From Acetispira formosa (nom. nud.) (GTDB lineage: Bacteria; Desulfobacterota; Desulfarculia; Adiutricales; Adiutricaceae): 64,000 bases of DNA. Within the stretch, counting starts at the first letter, position 1. Each line of letters starts with the position of its first letter. The notes beneath the pieces are model-generated. The model had not been told where the DNA came from. It was given only the letters and a program-made list of their open reading frames with translations, and did not search any database. Where the stretch lies: NCBI GenBank assembly GCA_023525915.1, contig CP026659.1, positions 1-64,000 of the forward strand, written 5' to 3'. The position numbers and the translations under genes were made by a program. Below, one piece after another: positions 60,880-64,000 of this stretch.

Positions 60880-63459
60880 CTAGAACTCGTAGCGCAGCAT
60901 GCCGCTGAAGCCGTGGCTGGTGGTGTCGCCGGAAGCCTGGATGTTGTAATCCAGACCCAGGCTCAGGCCATTATCAGCGGCCGCCTTGATTCCCAAGGTG
61001 CCGTTAAAGACGGCCTTGTCGATCACGTCCGCGCTCATGGTGCCCCGCGCGCCCGTGCCGAAGACGCGGGCCGTGGTGTCCACTTCGGTGTCGCCAAAGC
61101 TGAAGATGGCCCCCAGGTCGGCTTTCGGGGTGATGGTCCAGCCCCCTTCGGTCAGGTAGGACTGGCTCAGGGTCAGGCCCACCGGAATCGACCAGACATT
61201 CTGACGCTCCGACTCTATGCCGAAGACCTTGCCCAGGCCGCCGCGAGCTTTCACGTCGTAATCATCGGTTTTCAGGCTCGTGTAGCGAATGCCCAGATGC
61301 GGCATCAGCTTCATTGATTCAAGCTCGATCAGGTATTCCCCGGTCAGGCCCACGGTGAAAGCCTCCGCGTCCACATCGGCTTTGAGGTGGCCCAGGCCGA
61401 AGGAGGAGGGCAGCTTCTGGGTGATGTCGTTGGAGCTGGAGGTGTAGCCCAGATCGGCCGTCAGGCCCCAGTTTCCAAAGGTGTAGGAGCCGAACAGGCT
61501 CAGGCCCCAGAAGTCGAAATCGTTGTCGGTCTTGTAGAAATCGCCCTGCGATTCGCTGTCGCCGCCGCCGACGTTGAAGCCCAGGCCCAGCCTGAAGTTC
61601 TCATTGACGTTGTAATCCAGGCCCAGCACCGCGCCGCCGAAATCAGCGTCATAACCGGTTTTGAAATGGCCCGCCGACATGCCGTCCACATCCACGCTCC
61701 GGTAATAGGGATTGACCCACACGCCGAAGCCGCCCGGTTCCGAACCGGCGGCCGTGGCCACAAGGTCACCCATCAGGGAATACTTGCCGCCGATCGCATC
61801 GGCCATGACGTTGGCGAAGGTGTTCAAAAGGCCCGGAGCGCCGCCCGCGACGGCCATCTGGGCCGCGCCTTCCACGGTGCTGGCCGCGTTGCTGTAGTGG
61901 GTGTAGAAATTGTCGGTGGCCCGCGAGACGAGCTGCACGCCCGCGCTGAAGCCGGTGATGTCCCCGGCGGCGTTAAAGAGGAAGCCGTGGACGCTGTTGG
62001 CCCCGTGGCCGTAAATGCCGTCCACCAGGCGCACGCCGCCGCTCTGGAAATCGCCGTAAATGCTCGCCGACACCGCTTCAGCCGTGACCCCGATGGTCAG
62101 GTTGTTGTCCGGGCCGGTGACGGTTATCTGGCCGTTGGTCAACAGCGGCGAACTGAAAATCAGAGTGCTGTCGTCCCCGGTCCAGCTATGCAGGGCGGCC
62201 ATATCAGCCAGCAATTGACCGGCCTGCGAGGCTTTGGTTATGGGCGTGACACCAGCACTAATACTATTGATGTTGCTGATAAGGGCGGTATCGGCCCCAG
62301 CCCTGGCCCCGATCACATACAGGTTGTTGTAAGTACCGCCGAACGTAACGTCGCCGCCGCCGGTTTTTTCGAAAGTCAGCGGCGTGCCTGACGAAGCGTC
62401 CAGAACCTGAAGAGTGTCGAAGCTGTAAAATGCCAGAGAATCAGGCGCGGAAGGCGTACCGCCGGTGGTAGTATTATAGATAGTGTATGAGGTGCCGGTG
62501 GCGATGGTTGTGGGGGAGAAAATACCCAGGGCCGACTGTGTTCCGAAGTCCGTTCCGTCTTGCGAAAGGTCGGGGCCTATGACACTGAAGACGCGATCCA
62601 GCGCGCCCGCGTCACTGGTGCCGATGGAGGTGAGGCTGTTTGCGTAAAGCTCCAGAGAACCCTGGAAATCGCCCATGTAAATCTGGCGGATAGTTTTGTC
62701 GTATCCCCACCCGCCGAAATTGGCTCTGGCTGTGCCGGTACCCAGGTTGGCGTTGTTTTTGACGATGAAAGTGGTGGTATTGTTATCATCGGCCGTGCCG
62801 TTTGCCGCGCGGGACTTTCCGCCGCCGCCGCCGGAGAAAAGACTGATATCGATATTGTTTGCACCAGTGGCCTGGATGCTGTTGACGGTGAAATCAGCCC
62901 CTATTACGTTAATAGAGCCATTGATATTGGTGGCCGTGATGTTTTCAGCGCTGAAGCTGCCGTTTGCCACATCCAGAAAGCCAGACGGATTTGAGCCTGT
63001 CGCGTTGCTGTCGGCAAAGTTGACGTTTCTGATGGTGCCGCTGTTTTCACTCCGGTCATTGCCTGAAAGGCCAAGGGACAGGCCGCTGTTGTCGGCGACA
63101 TTGAGGTTTTCAACCGCCTGGCCGTTCGCTGTTACCAATTCGCCGCCGTTGCCGGCCAAATTCAGGCCGCCGTCAATGGCCAGGGTATTGACCGCCGCGC
63201 CGCCCGTGGCTTCAATCACCACGTTGGAAACCGTTAACGTTTGGGCGGTGGCGTCCAGGGTCACCGTGCCGTTGGTTGGGGTGACGTTGTTCAGAACGCC
63301 CTGTTTGTCCGGCCCGTCGACCGTGCCGCTGCCGACGGTGACGGTGGAAGTGCCATTGCCGCCGATGGTGACGTTATCGGCCAGGGCGGCGGAGGCCGCC
63401 CCGGTGGTGAAAATGGCGGCCAAAGCCAGAGCCAGGCCCGCTTTCTTTTTTAAACGCAT
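60880..63459 (-). CDS. Autotransporter 5 (type Va), 859 aa
   Basis: It starts MRLKKKAGLALALAAIFTTG at 63459 with AACAAGGAGA upstream, and has a signal peptide ending near SAALA. The passenger (about 560 residues) is rich in Asn, Gly, Thr and Ala with short beta repeats (INVIGADFTVNSIQATGANN). The barrel begins PGGFGVWVNPYYRSVDVDGM and ends SGMLRYEF. It shares with the other paralogues the block NVGGGDSESQGDFYKTDNDF. Passenger function is unknown; a surface adhesin or coat role is inferred. The next upstream sequence holds repeat R3 copy 4. Confidence 0.9.
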   Translation of the reverse strand: MRLKKKAGLALALAAIFTTGAASAALADNVTIGGNGTSTVTVGSGTVDGPDKQGVLNNVTPTNGTVTLDATAQTLTVSNVVIEATGGAAVNTLAIDGGLNLAGNGGELVTANGQAVENLNVADNSGLSLGLSGNDRSENSGTIRNVNFADSNATGSNPSGFLDVANGSFSAENITATNINGSINVIGADFTVNSIQATGANNIDISLFSGGGGGKSRAANGTADDNNTTTFIVKNNANLGTGTARANFGGWGYDKTIRQIYMGDFQGSLELYANSLTSIGTSDAGALDRVFSVIGPDLSQDGTDFGTQSALGIFSPTTIATGTSYTIYNTTTGGTPSAPDSLAFYSFDTLQVLDASSGTPLTFEKTGGGDVTFGGTYNNLYVIGARAGADTALISNINSISAGVTPITKASQAGQLLADMAALHSWTGDDSTLIFSSPLLTNGQITVTGPDNNLTIGVTAEAVSASIYGDFQSGGVRLVDGIYGHGANSVHGFLFNAAGDITGFSAGVQLVSRATDNFYTHYSNAASTVEGAAQMAVAGGAPGLLNTFANVMADAIGGKYSLMGDLVATAAGSEPGGFGVWVNPYYRSVDVDGMSAGHFKTGYDADFGGAVLGLDYNVNENFRLGLGFNVGGGDSESQGDFYKTDNDFDFWGLSLFGSYTFGNWGLTADLGYTSSSNDITQKLPSSFGLGHLKADVDAEAFTVGLTGEYLIELESMKLMPHLGIRYTSLKTDDYDVKARGGLGKVFGIESERQNVWSIPVGLTLSQSYLTEGGWTITPKADLGAIFSFGDTEVDTTARVFGTGARGTMSADVIDKAVFNGTLGIKAAADNGLSLGLDYNIQASGDTTSHGFSGMLRYEF

Positions 63460-63530
63460 GATGGTTTTCTCCTTGTTATGTTTTCAGGAAGCTTTCGCTT
63501 CCCGTTGCGCTGTCCGCGCGTTAATGATCT

Positions 63531-63590
63531 TTACCGGCGTACGTTCAACATGCCTTCAACAAACGGCCGACAGTGCGCGAGCGTGAACAT
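63531..63590 (+). repeat. Dispersed intergenic repeat R3, copy 4
   Basis: TTTACCGGCGTACGTTCAAC is followed by CGGCCGACAGTGCGCGAGCG. It lies in the promoter-side region of autotransporter 5, comparable to copy 1 ahead of the 519-residue gene. Confidence 0.65.
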
Positions 63591-64000
63591 TTAACAATGG
63601 TTTAATGAACGATAACACGCACGGATTAAAGCCTGTTGAAGGCATGGGGGACGTGCGCCCGTAAAAAGATCGTTTACCGGCATAAAAAAGCCATGAAGAG
63701 CATTTCACTTTCATGGTTTTTTTGAAGGGCCACGGCTCCACCCTGAACCTGAGGCTGGCACAGGTTCGTAAGTTATTTTTGCTAAAGTGACGGTGGGTAA
63801 TGTTTACTGGCACTTGTTCCTGTTTTCTCGCGGCCCGCTTTTTTAAATACATGTAAGTGGTTGTTATTATAGCAAACTGATCCCATCACAATGACACCAA
63901 GACAACACCTAAAGGACACCAGTAAATAAAAAAATGATTAAAAAGATACTTTTAGGGAGAAAAAGACGCGCGGATAAAATTAAACAGCCGCACGGCAAGC
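63591..64000. other. Intergenic end of window with terminator-like hairpin
   Basis: No gene is seen in the last 410 bases. A hairpin at 63689-63723 (CCATGAA...TTCATGG with T runs on both strands) resembles those at 49553 and 59484. The window ends inside AACAGCCGCACGGC, a copy of the left arm of the hairpin at 59526-59567, so another terminator probably follows. Confidence 0.55.

Overview
The window looks like a chromosomal accessory region of a Gram-negative bacterium. Five classical (type Va) autotransporters, a type VI secretion (T6SS) Hcp/VgrG cargo island, outer-membrane-type lipoproteins and a sigma-54 activator point that way. Gene style (LEPR-type giant adhesin, CysNC fusion, many dispersed palindromes) would fit Desulfobacterota (former Deltaproteobacteria), but this is inference: there is no rRNA or tRNA to place it.

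Layout. (1) 1-10018: a + strand SGNH/TPR/CitC-like fusion protein converges on a tightly overlapping minus-strand operon. That operon holds a double-domain sulfotransferase, CysD, CysN-CysC, and a sulfonate/sulfate-type ABC transporter whose binding-protein gene is frameshifted. Together they should make PAPS and place sulfate on a glycan or other surface molecule. The sulfotransferase and the fusion protein appear to share a beta-sandwich domain. (2) 10424-11159: a serine recombinase with a long palindrome upstream. (3) 11552-19034: T6SS cargo island of hcp, vgrG, a DUF4280 PAAR-like gene, a phospholipase-type effector and two paralogous immunity lipoproteins. (4) 19060-19870: an IS200-type element with TnpA only. 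(5) 19888-31377: a 3829-residue cadherin/CSPG-repeat adhesin. (6) 31859-37030: sigma-54 activator, Na+/solute symporter and a histidine/phenylalanine ammonia-lyase homologue. The lyase lacks exactly the Ala-Ser-Gly triad that forms the MIO cofactor, while its other active-site residues are kept. (7) 37117-39326: a 214-bp inverted repeat pair, a small helical protein gene bracketed by two copies of a structured-RNA-like repeat, and a ParE-type toxin-antitoxin pair. (8) 39550-63459: five minus-strand autotransporters with near-identical signal peptides, interspersed with two more toxin-antitoxin modules, an unrecognised 519-residue protein and a possible cysteine-protease effector.

The most unusual theme lies between the genes. 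Several unrelated stem-loop families share one design: a conserved loop held by stems that differ from copy to copy yet remain self-complementary. One family (five copies) has an invariant 19-nt loop in perfect 33-35 bp stems. Another (three copies) carries the autotransporter ribosome-binding leader in its loop, so one strand would be antisense to the autotransporter start region. A third sits in the 214-bp inverted repeats and near 46.4 kb. Other possible variation devices are a (GA)17 tract upstream of one autotransporter, a frameshift in the signal peptide of another, and direct repeats around a BrnT/BrnA module.

All functions are read from sequence patterns alone; no database search was run.
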